Assembly: GCF_900113905.1 (NCBI RefSeq)
Contig: NZ_FORC01000001.1
Location: 680,060 to 744,059, forward strand
Direction of reading: 5' to 3'
Source: Phytopseudomonas argentinensis
GTDB lineage: Bacteria; Pseudomonadota; Gammaproteobacteria; Pseudomonadales; Pseudomonadaceae
Length of the DNA: 64,000 nt
The notes below the pieces were generated by a model that was not told the origin of the DNA, ran no database searches, and saw nothing but the letters and a program-made list of their open reading frames with translations. This document shows positions 7,436-17,579 of the stretch, one piece after another (position 1 is the first letter of the stretch; each line of letters starts with the position of its first letter). Both the position numbers and the translations under genes were made by a program.

Positions 7436-8779
7436 TTAGAACGGCACGATGACCATCAGCTGGCTGTAGACGTTGGTGCCATTGCCGCCAACCTGGCTGC
7501 CGATACCACCGTTGTCCGAACTCTTCTTCGGCTGATACAGGCCCACCAGCGGCGAGAGGGTCAGGTGGTCGTTGACCGCCCATTCGGCATACAGGTCGAG
7601 CTCGCGCGCGTCGCGGTTGATGGTGTCGCGGTCGTGCAGCGTGCTGAAGTCGAAGTACAGCGCGCCCAGGGTCAGCCCTTCCATCGGCGTGGCTTTCAAC
7701 CCCACGTGGTGAATACCGGTGTTGGTGTTGAACGGGCCCGCATAGTTGGCCGCCACCTCGCCCTGGAACCAGGTGCCATAGCCGGTGCTGAGGCCGGTGA
7801 ACAGCGAATCCCAACCGCCCGAGAAACGCGTGTAGCGGTAGGTCAGGCTCGGCGCCCAGGGCGCATCGGCAAAGGTGTAACCGGCCTCGGCGTACCAGCC
7901 TTTCTCCACGCCGGTATCGACGTCCTGCCAGGCATATTCGAAGGCGAAGTTGGCATTGTCGATGCCGGCGCTGCCTTCGCCACGGATGCTGTACAGGTTC
8001 ATGTTGTCGCGCTGCGCCTGGATCGGGTTGGCCCAGCGTTTATTGACGTCCAGGCCATGGATCCAGGTCAGGCCCAGGGTGCCGGCGTCGGTGGTGTAGT
8101 CCAGGGTACCGGCGGCCAGCTCGGTCTCGGCCTGCACGCGGTTGTCGGACTTGAGCCACAGCACCGAGCCATGCACGCCCTCCTGGCCACCGAGGCGCAA
8201 CACCGCAGTACGGTCGAAGGCATGCCGCGCAGCGGCGTAATAGGCGCCACCGCGGTTGAGGCTGCCGCCGTTCGGCCCCTGGGGGCCGTTGCCCAGGTTG
8301 GTGCCGTCGTCATTGATCAGGAAGCCGCGCCCCAGCTTGATCACCTGGCGCCCGGCGGAGAAATCCACGCCATCCTGGCCGAGGGCCGGAAACAGGTCGC
8401 CGGAGCGCCAACCCAGGTAGGCCTCCTCGATCTTGGTGGTGCGCTCGGAGCCATCGGTATTGCCGCCGGCGTCGCCATCGCCCCAGGTCGCCGAGCTGAC
8501 CAGGCTGAAGGCGCCATAGGCGGTGCCTGCACCCGCCAGCCCCTGATCGCCGCTCAAGCCGTACTTGATGAACCCCTCGCGCCAGGTCGAGCCGCCGCGG
8601 GTGCCGTCGTAGTTCTTGCGGCTGTTCATCATGCCCAACACGGCCAGTACGTCGGCGTTGAGGTGGGTGTCTTCGTCGCTGTACAGCTCCACGGCACCCG
8701 CTGGCGCCGCCAACCCGAAGGCCAGGCTCAGGGCCAGGCCGCCGCTGCAAAGGCCGATGACCCGGTTGCGATGCTCCAT
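7436..8779 (-). CDS. Outer-membrane porin, alginate-export-like
   Basis: A 447-residue protein with a Sec signal peptide (MEHRNRVIGLCSGGLALSLA.. ending near GAVELYS). The mature part shows alternating strands rich in aromatic and glycine residues and ends in MVIVPF, with the terminal Phe of outer-membrane barrels. Segments such as GRQVIKLGRGFLIND and the overall length fit the alginate-export/OprE-like 18-strand porins used for uptake of small organic molecules. It lies 77 bases after the aldehyde dehydrogenase gene on the same strand, so it probably admits the substrate of that permease/dehydrogenase set. The exact substrate is not readable. Confidence 0.78.
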   Translation of the reverse strand: MEHRNRVIGLCSGGLALSLAFGLAAPAGAVELYSDEDTHLNADVLAVLGMMNSRKNYDGTRGGSTWREGFIKYGLSGDQGLAGAGTAYGAFSLVSSATWGDGDAGGNTDGSERTTKIEEAYLGWRSGDLFPALGQDGVDFSAGRQVIKLGRGFLINDDGTNLGNGPQGPNGGSLNRGGAYYAAARHAFDRTAVLRLGGQEGVHGSVLWLKSDNRVQAETELAAGTLDYTTDAGTLGLTWIHGLDVNKRWANPIQAQRDNMNLYSIRGEGSAGIDNANFAFEYAWQDVDTGVEKGWYAEAGYTFADAPWAPSLTYRYTRFSGGWDSLFTGLSTGYGTWFQGEVAANYAGPFNTNTGIHHVGLKATPMEGLTLGALYFDFSTLHDRDTINRDARELDLYAEWAVNDHLTLSPLVGLYQPKKSSDNGGIGSQVGGNGTNVYSQLMVIVPF

Positions 8780-8856
8780 GGTGATGCTCCTTTCACTTCG
8801 CTTGCATTATTGTTGTTGGCGTTGAATCGACTGGATCCGGGGGCCGCGCGGGTGCG

Positions 8857-10278
8857 TCACGCCGCCCCCGGCTTGCGCACGTAGAGCAATTGCTGGCCGG
8901 TGAACTCGAGCAGCCCCTCGAGGCCGAACTCGACCCCGAAACCGGACATCTTGCTGCCGCCGAACGGCGTATTCGGCTGGATCTGCGCATGGCAGTTGAC
9001 CCAGGCCACACCACTCTCCAGGCGCTTGGCGACCGCCAGCGCCTGCTCGGCATCCGGCCCCCAGACCGAACCGCCCAGGCCCATGTCGCTGTCGTTGGCG
9101 GCGCGTAGCACCTCCTCGACATCGCGGTAGGCGATCACGGGCAGCACCGGGCCGAACTGTTCCTCGTCCACCAGGCGGTCACCGTTGTTCACGCCGCTGA
9201 CGATGGTCGGCGGGTAGAAGAACCCCGGGCGCGCCAGGCGCTCGCCACCACACAGCACCCGGGCGCCCTTGCCGCGGGCGTCCTCCACCAGCTCGGTGAC
9301 CAGCGCCAGTTGCTCGCTGTTCTGCACCGGGCCGAAGGTCACGCCCTCCTCCAGGCCGTCGCCGATCACCTGGCGCCCGGCGATGGCCACCAGCGCGTCG
9401 GCGAATGCCTGCTGCTGCGACTCGTGCACATACAGGCGCTTGAGCGCCGCGCAGGTCTGGCCCATGTTGAGGAACGCGGCCTGGAAGATCGCCTCGGCCG
9501 TTTCCTCGACCGCGGTGCCGGGCAGCACGATGGCCGCATCGTTGCCGCCCAGCTCCAGAGTCAGACGCTTGAGGTTGCCGGCCGCCGCCTGCATGACCCG
9601 CTGGCCGGTTGCCGTGGAGCCGGTGAAGACGATCTTGTCGATGCCCGGGTGGCTGGAAATCGCACTGCCGAAGCCGCGCTCACCGGTGATGATGTTGATC
9701 ACCCCGTTGGGCACGTGCCGGGCGATGATCTCGACCAGGGCGATGGTGCTCAGCGGGGTCAGGCTCGACGGCTTGCTGATCACGCAGTTGCCCGCCCGCA
9801 GCGCCGGCATGATGTGCCAGATGGCGATCATGAACGGCCAGTTCCACGGCGTGATCGAGGCCACCACGCCCAGCGGTTTGCGGTGCAGTTCGACGCGCTG
9901 GGTGGCGTTGTCCTCGATCAGCTCGACGGGAATTTCCTGGGCGGCCGCGTAGCGGGTCCAGGCGACACCGCCCATGACCTCGGAAAATGCCAGCGCCAGC
10001 GGCTTGCCCTGCTCGCGGACGATCAGCCGTGCCAGGCGCTCGGCGTCCTGCTCGATGGCATCGGCGATGTGCTGCAGGCAGGCGCTGCGCTCGGCGTGGC
10101 CTGTCAGCTGCCAGCCGGCGAACGCCCTGCGGGCCGCTGCCACGGCCAGGTCAAGCTGGGCCAGGGAGCCGGCCGTGCACTGGGCGACGGCGGTTTCGGT
10201 GGCCGGGTTGAGCACCTCGAAGTGGCCACCCTCGCCCGCTACGCGGGCACCGTCGATCAGCATGCGATAGTCGTTCAT
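8857..10278 (-). CDS. NAD(P)-dependent aldehyde dehydrogenase
   Basis: A 473-residue aldehyde dehydrogenase with all family landmarks: TPWNWPFMIA, FTGSTATGQRV, the general-base segment LELGGND, the nucleophile segment NMGQTCAALKR, and EEQFGPVLPV. Translation is best started at 10278 (MNDYRML), since the seven codons further upstream are poorly conserved and the later ATG has GGAGC upstream. It follows the APC permease gene by 72 bases and precedes the porin, suggesting a permease-dehydrogenase-porin uptake and oxidation unit for an amine- or aldehyde-yielding compound (inference). Confidence 0.88.
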   Translation of the reverse strand: MNDYRMLIDGARVAGEGGHFEVLNPATETAVAQCTAGSLAQLDLAVAAARRAFAGWQLTGHAERSACLQHIADAIEQDAERLARLIVREQGKPLALAFSEVMGGVAWTRYAAAQEIPVELIEDNATQRVELHRKPLGVVASITPWNWPFMIAIWHIMPALRAGNCVISKPSSLTPLSTIALVEIIARHVPNGVINIITGERGFGSAISSHPGIDKIVFTGSTATGQRVMQAAAGNLKRLTLELGGNDAAIVLPGTAVEETAEAIFQAAFLNMGQTCAALKRLYVHESQQQAFADALVAIAGRQVIGDGLEEGVTFGPVQNSEQLALVTELVEDARGKGARVLCGGERLARPGFFYPPTIVSGVNNGDRLVDEEQFGPVLPVIAYRDVEEVLRAANDSDMGLGGSVWGPDAEQALAVAKRLESGVAWVNCHAQIQPNTPFGGSKMSGFGVEFGLEGLLEFTGQQLLYVRKPGAA

Positions 10279-10350
10279 GGAAAAGCTCCCGTGCACCACC
10301 GCCAGCAGCGCTGCACGGTGGGTTTCGTGTCGATGATAGGAAGGCGGTGC

Positions 10351-11802
10351 TTACAGCTTGTGGCTGCCCAGCTTGGCGAAGCATTCCGGCGATTTGCGGC
10401 GCAGGCGCATGGCCAGCAGCACACCGCCGATCAGGGCCGCCGGAATCACTGCACAGAGCGCGTAGGAGATCGCCTTGCTGGAGCCGGTCAACACATCGAA
10501 GTGGATCACCGCGATCACCAGCACGATGCTCAAGGCCACGCAGGAGAACGCCGGCAGGATCAGGCGCCGCAGCACGCCCAGCTGCAATTGCGGGTTGCGC
10601 TTGAAGTACATCAGCACCGCCGCCGAGGTCAGCGCCATCAGCAGCAGCAGGCACAGCGTGGCCAGGCTGGAGAACCAGGCGAACAGCTGCAGGATCGGGT
10701 CGGCTTCCATCACCGCGAAGATCAGCACCACCACCGCGGCGATCAGGCTCTGCAGGGCCGAGCCCATGTGCGGGCTCTGGTGAATGCGGTGGGTCAGGCC
10801 CAGGGACTTGGGCAGCATGCCGTCACGGCCGATGGCGTAGAAGTAGCGCGCCGCCGAGTTGTGGAAGGCCAGCAGGCCGGCGTAGATGCTGACCACGAAC
10901 AGCACGCGGATCACCTGGGTCAGCTGGGGGCCGACGTAATGGTCGGACAGGCCGTAGATGAAGGTGGTCGGATCGGTCAGCGCCTGCAGGGTCGGCACGA
11001 TCTTGTCGGTGCCCACGCCGATGACCATCGACCAGATCGAGAGGGCGTAGAAGCAGCCGATCAGCAGCACCGACACATAGGTGGCGATGGGGATGGCACG
11101 CTGCGGGTTCTTCGCCTCTTCACCGTAGATGGTGGTCGCCTCGAAGCCGATGAATGCAGCGAAGCAGAACAGCAGGCCGATCGACGGATTGCCGCTGAAC
11201 ACGTGCTCGGCCTTGAAGGAATCGAAATTCACCCCGCTGTCGCCACCGCTGCGCAGGATGGCGATGTCCAGCACCAGGATCGCCAGGTATTCGGCGATCA
11301 CGATCAACGACAGCACCCGCGCCGACAGGTCGATATTGCGGTAGCCGAGGATCGCCACGCTGGCCATGGCCAGCAGCGAATACGCCCACCACGGCAGGTC
11401 GATGGCGAACACGCTGGACATGGTGCCGGCCACCACGCCGCCGAACATGCCGTACAGGCCGACCTGCAGGATGTTGTAGGCGAACATCGCCAGCACCCCG
11501 GCCGCCCCACCCGCCAGCCCACCCAGGCCCCGCGAGGAGAAGGCGTAGAAACCGCCGGCATTGGTCACATGCCGCGCCATGGTGGTGTAACCCACCGCGA
11601 ACGACAGCAGCACCAGCAGGGCCAGCACCAGCAGCGCCGGGGTGCCGGCGCCGCTGCCGAGCATGATGCCGATCGGGAAACCGCCGGCCAGCACGCTCAG
11701 CGGACTGGCTGCCGAGACCACGAAGAAGATGATGAAACCGACACTCAGGGCGCCACGCCGCAGCTCGTTCGAGCCGGCGGGCGGACTCATGGATACGCTC
11801 AT
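10351..11802 (-). CDS. APC-family amino acid / polyamine permease
   Basis: A 483-residue inner-membrane transporter with about twelve hydrophobic segments. The first contains the APC signature region GFIIFFVVSAASPLSVLAGG, and IGFEATTIYGEEAKNPQR matches the conserved transmembrane 6 / loop motif of the superfamily. It is the first gene of the leftward set with the aldehyde dehydrogenase and porin. AAGG lies 8 bases upstream of the ATG at 11802; an alternative ATG is at 11790. A polyamine-type binding protein lies across the divergent region, hinting at amines as substrate, but this is inference. Confidence 0.87.
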   Translation of the reverse strand: MSVSMSPPAGSNELRRGALSVGFIIFFVVSAASPLSVLAGGFPIGIMLGSGAGTPALLVLALLVLLSFAVGYTTMARHVTNAGGFYAFSSRGLGGLAGGAAGVLAMFAYNILQVGLYGMFGGVVAGTMSSVFAIDLPWWAYSLLAMASVAILGYRNIDLSARVLSLIVIAEYLAILVLDIAILRSGGDSGVNFDSFKAEHVFSGNPSIGLLFCFAAFIGFEATTIYGEEAKNPQRAIPIATYVSVLLIGCFYALSIWSMVIGVGTDKIVPTLQALTDPTTFIYGLSDHYVGPQLTQVIRVLFVVSIYAGLLAFHNSAARYFYAIGRDGMLPKSLGLTHRIHQSPHMGSALQSLIAAVVVLIFAVMEADPILQLFAWFSSLATLCLLLLMALTSAAVLMYFKRNPQLQLGVLRRLILPAFSCVALSIVLVIAVIHFDVLTGSSKAISYALCAVIPAALIGGVLLAMRLRRKSPECFAKLGSHKL

Positions 11803-12119
11803 TCTCTTGACCTTATTTTATGAGGCAGTTGCTCAGGGGCCGGAAGAAGGCGACGCGCCCGCCTGGCCGACCGAAACGCTGTTGTTATGCGCTGACGAAA
11901 TCGATCCTAGGCCGTTCCCCTGCGCTGTGTTAGCCCAAATTGGCAGCCAAAAAAACGCCCCGTAGCCAACATGGATCACGGCCATATAGCGCCATGGCGT
12001 GAGGCTGCCGATTTGGGATAACGCCGGCGGGGTGCGCGCTTCTAGCATCGCCCCCAGAGGGGACAGCGGTGACGACACGCCGCCCCGGCCCCACCATAAG
12101 AACAATAGGCCTGCGAGGG
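11803..12119. promoter_or_regulatory. Divergent upstream region with a 15-bp inverted repeat
   Basis: No gene is seen here. The stretch upstream of the permease holds two arms, CCCAAATTGGCAGCC at 11934-11948 and GGCTGCCGATTTGGG at 12003-12017, which are inverted copies matching at 14 of 15 positions with a 54-base spacer. Such widely spaced arms suit a looped or dual operator, or the stem of a structured leader. The permease promoter presumably lies in the AT-richer part near 11805-11825. Confidence 0.5.
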
Positions 12120-12391
12120 CTCGAGCATGATCCGGGACGCATTGCGGCCATCGTCACGCCCCATGGATGCCGCGGGCGAAGTGGATCTCCGCGGCCTGGC
12201 CGGGCTGGTCGACCTTCACCTGCACGAGGGCGGTGGCTGCGCTGCTGGTTGCCGGCCCACCGGGGGAAATCGCCGGCCTGGACTTCGACGAACACAGCAG
12301 CCTGATACGGCGGGTGGTGGAACGGATCCAGGGCGAGATCCCGGTGTTCGCCGGCAGCAGTGGCTGCATCGCCGCGATCTCCCGGGAGTGA
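12120..12391 (+). pseudogene. Remnant of a dihydrodipicolinate synthase / N-acetylneuraminate lyase family gene
   Basis: Three successive reading frames together give a recognisable DapA-family N-terminus. The first frame reads GRIAAIVTP (about 12133-12160). A shift at about 12161 gives MDAAGEVDLRGLAGLVDLH. A second shift at about 12230 gives VAALLVAGPPGEIAGLDFDE and then ERIQGEIPVFAGSSG, stopping at 12389-12391. The family's GTTGE active-site motif appears as GPPGE. Roughly 90 of about 300 codons remain and the catalytic Tyr and Lys regions are absent. The stop lies against the ribosome-binding site of the next gene. At least two frameshifts and a 3' truncation make it a decayed gene. Confidence 0.75.
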
Positions 12392-12395
12392 TGCC

Positions 12396-13454
12396 ATGAA
12401 AGCCCTGCTCTGCCTTCTCGCCCTGCTCACCTGCAACAGCGCTCATGCCCAACCTGTGCTGCGCTTTCTGAGCTGGCAGGACTACTTCGACCCGGCGGTA
12501 ATCGAGGACTTTCAACAGAGCACCGGCATCCGCGTCGAGTATCAGGGCTTCACCACCGCCGAGGAACTGATGCAGGCCATGCAGTCAGGCACGGCCTATG
12601 ACGTGATCGTGCCGTCGCACTTCATGCTCAAGGAGCTGATCAGCAGCGACAAGCTGGCAACGCTGGACACCGCCCGCCTGGCCCATTACAAGCAACTCGA
12701 CCCCTGGCTGCTGTCGATGCTCGCCGGCCAGCAGGCAACCACGCAGCATGTGGTGCCCTACCTGTGGGGCTCGGTCGGTATCGCGGTGGACAGGGCCAAG
12801 GCTCAGGCCGCCTATCAGGGGCCACTGCCGTCGAGCTGGAGCCTGCTGTTCGAGCCTCAGCAGGTGGCGCGCCTGTTCGCTTGCGGTGTGAGCCTGCCCG
12901 ACGCGCCCCAGGAAGTGTCCTCGCTGATGCTCAACTACAAGGGCCGCAACCCGGCGGTCAGCAGCCCGCGGCAGATCAGCAAGGCTCTGCAGCCGCTCGA
13001 GCCGCTGATGCCGCGGTTCGCCGAGCTGAACAACTGGAGCTATATCGACGCCCTGGCCACGGGGCGGCTGTGCCTGGCCATGAGCTGGAGTGGCCATGCC
13101 CTGATGGCCATCGAGAAGAACCCGGCGCTGAGCTACCTGATCCCTGACGAGGGCGCGGCGATGTACATCGACACCCTGGCCATCCCCGCCAACGCGCCCA
13201 ACCCGGCGCTGGCCTACCGCTTCATCGACTTCATGATCGCCCCGGATAACGCCGTGCGTAATGCTCGCGCCACGCGCTTCTACGCGCCACTGCCGAGCGA
13301 CTCGCCGATCATGCAGGGCTTTGCCAAGGCGCACCCGATGCAGGTGATGAGCGCCGCCCAGCGGCGCGGCAGCTACCTGCTGGAGTCCCTGAGCGATGCC
13401 CAGAAGGTGGCCCTCCATGGCACCTGGCAGAAACTCAAGGCGGCTCGCCAATGA
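12396..13454 (+). CDS. Periplasmic polyamine-type ABC transporter binding protein (PotD/PotF-like)
   Basis: A 352-residue secreted protein. Its signal peptide ends at NSAHAQ, followed by the family start VLRFLSWQDYFDPAVIEDF. Further family marks are YDVIVPSHFML, VPYLWGSVGI, MSWSGHALMA and DTLAIPANAPNPALAYRFIDF, which match spermidine/putrescine binding proteins. GGGAGTG upstream of the ATG at 12396 is a good ribosome-binding site and overlaps the end of the pseudogene. No permease or ATPase genes accompany it, so it either supplies a transporter encoded elsewhere or presents ligand to the chemoreceptor that follows 183 bases later on the same strand (inference). Confidence 0.85.
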   Translation: MKALLCLLALLTCNSAHAQPVLRFLSWQDYFDPAVIEDFQQSTGIRVEYQGFTTAEELMQAMQSGTAYDVIVPSHFMLKELISSDKLATLDTARLAHYKQLDPWLLSMLAGQQATTQHVVPYLWGSVGIAVDRAKAQAAYQGPLPSSWSLLFEPQQVARLFACGVSLPDAPQEVSSLMLNYKGRNPAVSSPRQISKALQPLEPLMPRFAELNNWSYIDALATGRLCLAMSWSGHALMAIEKNPALSYLIPDEGAAMYIDTLAIPANAPNPALAYRFIDFMIAPDNAVRNARATRFYAPLPSDSPIMQGFAKAHPMQVMSAAQRRGSYLLESLSDAQKVALHGTWQKLKAARQ

Positions 13455-13637
13455 CGCCATGACGCTGCTAGGCAACTTGGGCCGTGCCTAGATGACAGCA
13501 CCGGCGAATGCCTGGCGACGCCATTTCCAACACCCGTACCCCACGAAGAACTCCTTGCGCCGATAGAACCAGTATTCCACCGCGCAGTGCAGTCAGCAGA
13601 CCCTGCTGCACTGCGGCTAAAAACAAGAGAGAGCGCC

Positions 13638-15776
13638 ATGTTCAATTCGATGTCCATCCGGCTGAAAATCGTTCTGCTATCCGGTCTGTGCCTGCTGGGT
13701 GTGACAGCCCTGATCGTGGGCATGAACCTCTACCAGAGCGCCGAGAACAACCAGCTGACCCGTGCATCGAGCAAGCAGATGCTCACCGCCAGTGTCGAGC
13801 GCCTGCTTGAGGCCCAGGCGGCCGAACAGGCGGTGAGGCTGCAACGCACCTTCAACGAGAACCTGCTGGTGACCCAGAGCCTGGCCGACCAGGTCAATGA
13901 CCTGCGCGCCCTGGCCACCAGCGTCGGCATGCCGGCCAGCGAGCTGCGCGCGGCGCTCAATCAGAGCGTCAGGACCGTCTTCGAGCGCAACACCAAGGTG
14001 CTGGGCGTCTGGGTGGTGTTCGAACCCAATGCGCTGGATGGCCGCGATGCCGAATTCGTCGACGACCTTGCCCATGGCTCCAACGAACGCGGCCGGTTCT
14101 CCAGTGGCTGGACGCGCAGCACAGCGCAACAGGTGAACATCGTGATCACCGAAAGCGACCTCGGCAAAACCGAGCTGAGCATCAGCGGCACGCCCTACAA
14201 CAGCTGGTATACCTGCCCCCGTGAGCGCAAGAGCGCCTGCCTGCTGGAGCCCTATGCCGATACCCTGGAAGGCGTCCGGTTCATGATGACTTCGCTGTCG
14301 ATTCCGTTGATGGACGGCGACAAGGTGATTGCCACAGTGGGGGTCGACCTCGAGCTAGCCGCCCTGCAGGCCGCTGCCAGCGAAGCCCAGCGCGGCCTGT
14401 TCGACAATGCCGGTCGCGTACTGATCGTCTCGCCAAGCGGCACCCTGGCCGCCTACAGCACCGACGACAAGCAGATCGGCAAGAACATCGGCGAAGCCCA
14501 GGGCGAACAAGGCAGCAATCTACTCGCCGCGCTGGGCAACCAGACGCCTAGCGTGTTCAGCCAGGGCGACTTCATCCACGCGGTCTACCCGGTCAATCCC
14601 ATCGCCGATACCAAGCCCTGGGGCGTGGCCATCGGCCTGCCCGAAAAGGTCCTGCTGGCCGATGCGGTAAAACTGCAGAACCTGCTCGACCAGGCCCAGA
14701 CCAGCGGCACCTTCAAGGCCCTGGCCGTGGCGCTGGTGGCTTGCCTGGTGGGCCTGGTGTTGATCTGGCTGACCGCCTCCGGCGTCACCCGGCCGATCAA
14801 CGAAGTGGCCCGCATGCTCGAAGGCATTGCCAGCGGCGAAGGCGACCTGACCCAGCGCCTGCGCTATAACAAGCGCGACGAACTGGGCGAGCTGGCGAGC
14901 TGGTTCAACCGCTTCCTCGACAAGCTGCAGCCGACCATCGCGCAGATCAAGCGGAGCATCACCGAAGCGCGCAGCACCGCCGACCAGTCTTCGCATATCG
15001 CCAGCCAGACCAGCGACGGCATGCAGATCCAGTTCCGCGAAGTCGATCAGGTCGCCACCGCGTCCAACGAAATGAGCGCCACCGCCCAGGAAGTCGCCAG
15101 CAGCGCCTCCAAGGCTGCCGAAGCCGCCCTTGGCGCCGACGAATCGGCTCAGCAAAGCCGCACCATCATCGAGCGCAGCAGCAAGGACATTCGCACCCTG
15201 GCCGATGAGATCAGCAAGGCAGTGACCGAGGTCGAAGCCCTGGCGGTCAACAGCGAACAGATCGGCTCGGTGCTCGAAGTGATTCGCAGCATCGCCGAGC
15301 AGACCAACCTGCTGGCCTTGAACGCCGCCATCGAAGCAGCCCGCGCCGGCGACAGCGGCCGCGGTTTCGCAGTAGTCGCCGACGAAGTCCGCAATCTGGC
15401 CCGGCGCACCCAGGATTCGGTCGAGGAAATCCGCCAGGTCATCGAACGCATCCAGGGCGCCACCCGTGGCGTGGTCACTACCATGCACAGCAGCCAGCAG
15501 CATGCGCAGGGCAACGTCGAGCAGATCCAGCACGCCGCCCAGGCCCTGGGCCGGATCAGCGACGCGGTGTCGGTGATCAGCGACATGAACCTGCAGATCG
15601 CCAGCGCTGCGGAACAACAGAGCGCAGTGGCCGAAGAGGTCAACCGCAACGTCGCCGCCATCCGCAGCGTGACCGAAACCCTTACCGAACAGGCCACCGA
15701 ATCGGCGAAGGTCAGCAGCCAGCTCAACACCCTGGCCAACCAGCAAATGAAGCTGATGGATCAGTTCAAGGTGTAG
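13638..15776 (+). CDS. Methyl-accepting chemotaxis protein with periplasmic double-Cache-type sensor
   Basis: A 712-residue chemoreceptor. The first transmembrane segment is at about residues 12-32 and a large periplasmic sensor at about 35-355 ([13 protein letters not shown] and [22 protein letters not shown] are dCache-like). The second transmembrane segment is at about 363-385, HAMP at 386-440, and the signalling domain contains the hairpin tip [18 protein letters not shown] followed by [18 protein letters not shown]. The ATG at 13638 follows AGAGAG. It lies downstream of the polyamine-type binding protein and convergent with a second chemoreceptor. dCache receptors in Pseudomonas often bind amino acids or polyamines, but the ligand here is not known. 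Confidence 0.92.
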   Translation: MFNSMSIRLKIVLLSGLCLLGVTALIVGMNLYQSAENNQLTRASSKQMLTASVERLLEAQAAEQAVRLQRTFNENLLVTQSLADQVNDLRALATSVGMPASELRAALNQSVRTVFERNTKVLGVWVVFEPNALDGRDAEFVDDLAHGSNERGRFSSGWTRSTAQQVNIVITESDLGKTELSISGTPYNSWYTCPRERKSACLLEPYADTLEGVRFMMTSLSIPLMDGDKVIATVGVDLELAALQAAASEAQRGLFDNAGRVLIVSPSGTLAAYSTDDKQIGKNIGEAQGEQGSNLLAALGNQTPSVFSQGDFIHAVYPVNPIADTKPWGVAIGLPEKVLLADAVKLQNLLDQAQTSGTFKALAVALVACLVGLVLIWLTASGVTRPINEVARMLEGIASGEGDLTQRLRYNKRDELGELASWFNRFLDKLQPTIAQIKRSITEARSTADQSSHIASQTSDGMQIQFREVDQVATASNEMSATAQEVASSASKAAEAALGADESAQQSRTIIERSSKDIRTLADEISKAVTEVEALAVNSEQIGSVLEVIRSIAEQTNLLALNAAIEAARAGDSGRGFAVVADEVRNLARRTQDSVEEIRQVIERIQGATRGVVTTMHSSQQHAQGNVEQIQHAAQALGRISDAVSVISDMNLQIASAAEQQSAVAEEVNRNVAAIRSVTETLTEQATESAKVSSQLNTLANQQMKLMDQFKV

Positions 15777-15821
15777 CGCCTCCCATGATGGCGATCAGCG
15801 CCCTCTCCTTCCGATGGCTGA

Positions 15822-17444
15822 TCAGTGCTGCAAGCGCGCCGCCAGTGTCGACAGGTCGCCGGACAGCCCCTGCATGGCGCGGCTCGCCGATTCGCTGCGC
15901 TGCAGGTCGGCTTCATTGCTTTGGGCGATGGACACGATCTCGGCCAGGTTGCGGGCGATGTCCTCGGCCACCGAGGTCTGTTCCTCGGCCGCCGTGGCGA
16001 TCTGCCGGTTCATGTCACGGATGGCTTCCACCGCCTGGGTGATGCTGTGCAGGCGCTCGCCGGCCACCCCGACCTGGGCACGACCGGCCGCACTCTGCTG
16101 CGCCCCGGTAGCGATCGCCGCGCTGGCTTCCTTGGAGGCGCCCTGAACATTGGCGATCAGCTGGTGAATCTCGCTGATCGAACTCGCGGTGCGCGAAGAC
16201 AGGTTGCGCACTTCATCGGCCACCACCGCGAAGCCGCGGCCGGCCTCACCGGCGCGCGCGGCCTCGATGGCGGCATTGAGGGCCAGCAGGTTGGTCTGGT
16301 CGGCAATGCCGCGGATCACTTCCAGCACACCGCCGATGCGCTCGCTGTCGCTGTCGAGCCGGGTGATGACCTCGGCGGTGCGGGTGATCTCCCCGTGCAG
16401 GCGCTCGATGGTGGCGATGGTACTGGCCATGGTGCTTTCACCCTCCTGGGCCGCCTGATCGGCCTGGTCGGCGGCTCGCGCCGCACTGGCTGCATGGCGC
16501 GCCACCTCTTCGGCCGTGGCGCTCATCTCGTGCATGGCGGTGGCCACCTGATCGGTGCGGGTGAACTGGTCGCGAATTCCCTGGCCGATATGCCCGGCTA
16601 CGCTGCTCAGTTCCTGTGTGGCGGCGTCCAGCTCACCGGTGCCGCGGCGCAGTTGCTGGGACAGCGCCTGCATGAATTCGCGCAGGCGGTTGGCGGCCTC
16701 GGCCAGCTGCCCGACCTCATCCTCACGACCTTCGCTCAGGCGCTCGCCGAACTGTCCGCGGCTGAGCAGTTCGAGCTGCCCGGTGGCCTGCAGCAGCGGC
16801 GTGGTAATGCGTCGGTTGACCAGCCACGCGCTGAACAGCGCCAGCAGCACGCCGAGACCGAGCATCGCCAGGCTGCCGAACAACACGCTGCGCTGGGCGT
16901 TTTCACTCAACTGCCCGGCGCTGGCCTGGCTACGCGTGTGCAGTTCGTCGACCAGTAACGACAGCTGCTCGGTAGTGGCTCGGTCGATGCCCTTTACCGC
17001 GGCATCGCCAGCCTGGGCGGAAAACCCTGCTGCGGCAAAGGCCTGATAACCACGGCGATAGGCCTGCCCCATCTCGGCGTGGGCAGCGCGCAACTCGCTC
17101 AGCCGCTGGCGCAGCTCGGCGCTGTCCGCTGTTTCGATCAGCGTGCCGATCTGCGTCTGCACCCGTTGCTCTTCATCCTGGAACTGCTGCCAGTAACGGT
17201 TGCGCTGCGCTTCGTCAGCGCCGCGCAAGAGCACGTTCTTCCATTCCTGAACCTGGATCTTGAAGGCCAGGTTGGCGCCATCCACCTGGCGTGCTTCTTC
17301 CAGCGGGCCTCCCAGTAGCGCTCCATAGCCATCCAATTGGCGCGACAACAACGCAAAACCAGCCAGCGCAATCAGCAACATCAACACCAGGCCACCGCCA
17401 ATCAGCAATACCAATTGGGCACGCAGCGAACGACCAAAGCTCAT
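15822..17444 (-). CDS. Methyl-accepting chemotaxis protein with four-helix-bundle sensor
   Basis: A 540-residue chemoreceptor. The N-terminal transmembrane helix is at about 10-32. A short all-helical periplasmic part of about 155 residues ([20 protein letters not shown] is typical of 4HB_MCP receptors) precedes the second membrane helix at about 190-210. HAMP and the signalling domain follow, the latter with the conserved tip [20 protein letters not shown] and [18 protein letters not shown]. It is transcribed towards the other receptor and ends 45 bases from it. The ligand is unknown. Two neighbouring receptors with different sensors widen the range of attractants. Confidence 0.92.
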   Translation of the reverse strand: MSFGRSLRAQLVLLIGGGLVLMLLIALAGFALLSRQLDGYGALLGGPLEEARQVDGANLAFKIQVQEWKNVLLRGADEAQRNRYWQQFQDEEQRVQTQIGTLIETADSAELRQRLSELRAAHAEMGQAYRRGYQAFAAAGFSAQAGDAAVKGIDRATTEQLSLLVDELHTRSQASAGQLSENAQRSVLFGSLAMLGLGVLLALFSAWLVNRRITTPLLQATGQLELLSRGQFGERLSEGREDEVGQLAEAANRLREFMQALSQQLRRGTGELDAATQELSSVAGHIGQGIRDQFTRTDQVATAMHEMSATAEEVARHAASAARAADQADQAAQEGESTMASTIATIERLHGEITRTAEVITRLDSDSERIGGVLEVIRGIADQTNLLALNAAIEAARAGEAGRGFAVVADEVRNLSSRTASSISEIHQLIANVQGASKEASAAIATGAQQSAAGRAQVGVAGERLHSITQAVEAIRDMNRQIATAAEEQTSVAEDIARNLAEIVSIAQSNEADLQRSESASRAMQGLSGDLSTLAARLQH

Positions 17445-17579
17445 GGAATTCTCGAACGGGAAGGAAGGTGCGGCGAGCTTATGAAGATTGCATGACAGAT
17501 ATGTTGCAGCTAGATAACCAGCCGTCTAAATAGCCGGATGATTGGGGATATCACCTGGGTAAAGGCCAGCGGGCGCAGT

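Noticed and set aside
9310..11823. Rightward open frame of more than 800 codons opposite the aldehyde dehydrogenase and permease
   Set aside because: His/Gln-rich antisense shadow of two clear genes; no motifs.
11930..12436. Leftward 168-codon frame across the pseudogene region
   Set aside because: It overlaps the DapA-family remnant and the binding-protein start, and has no recognisable features.
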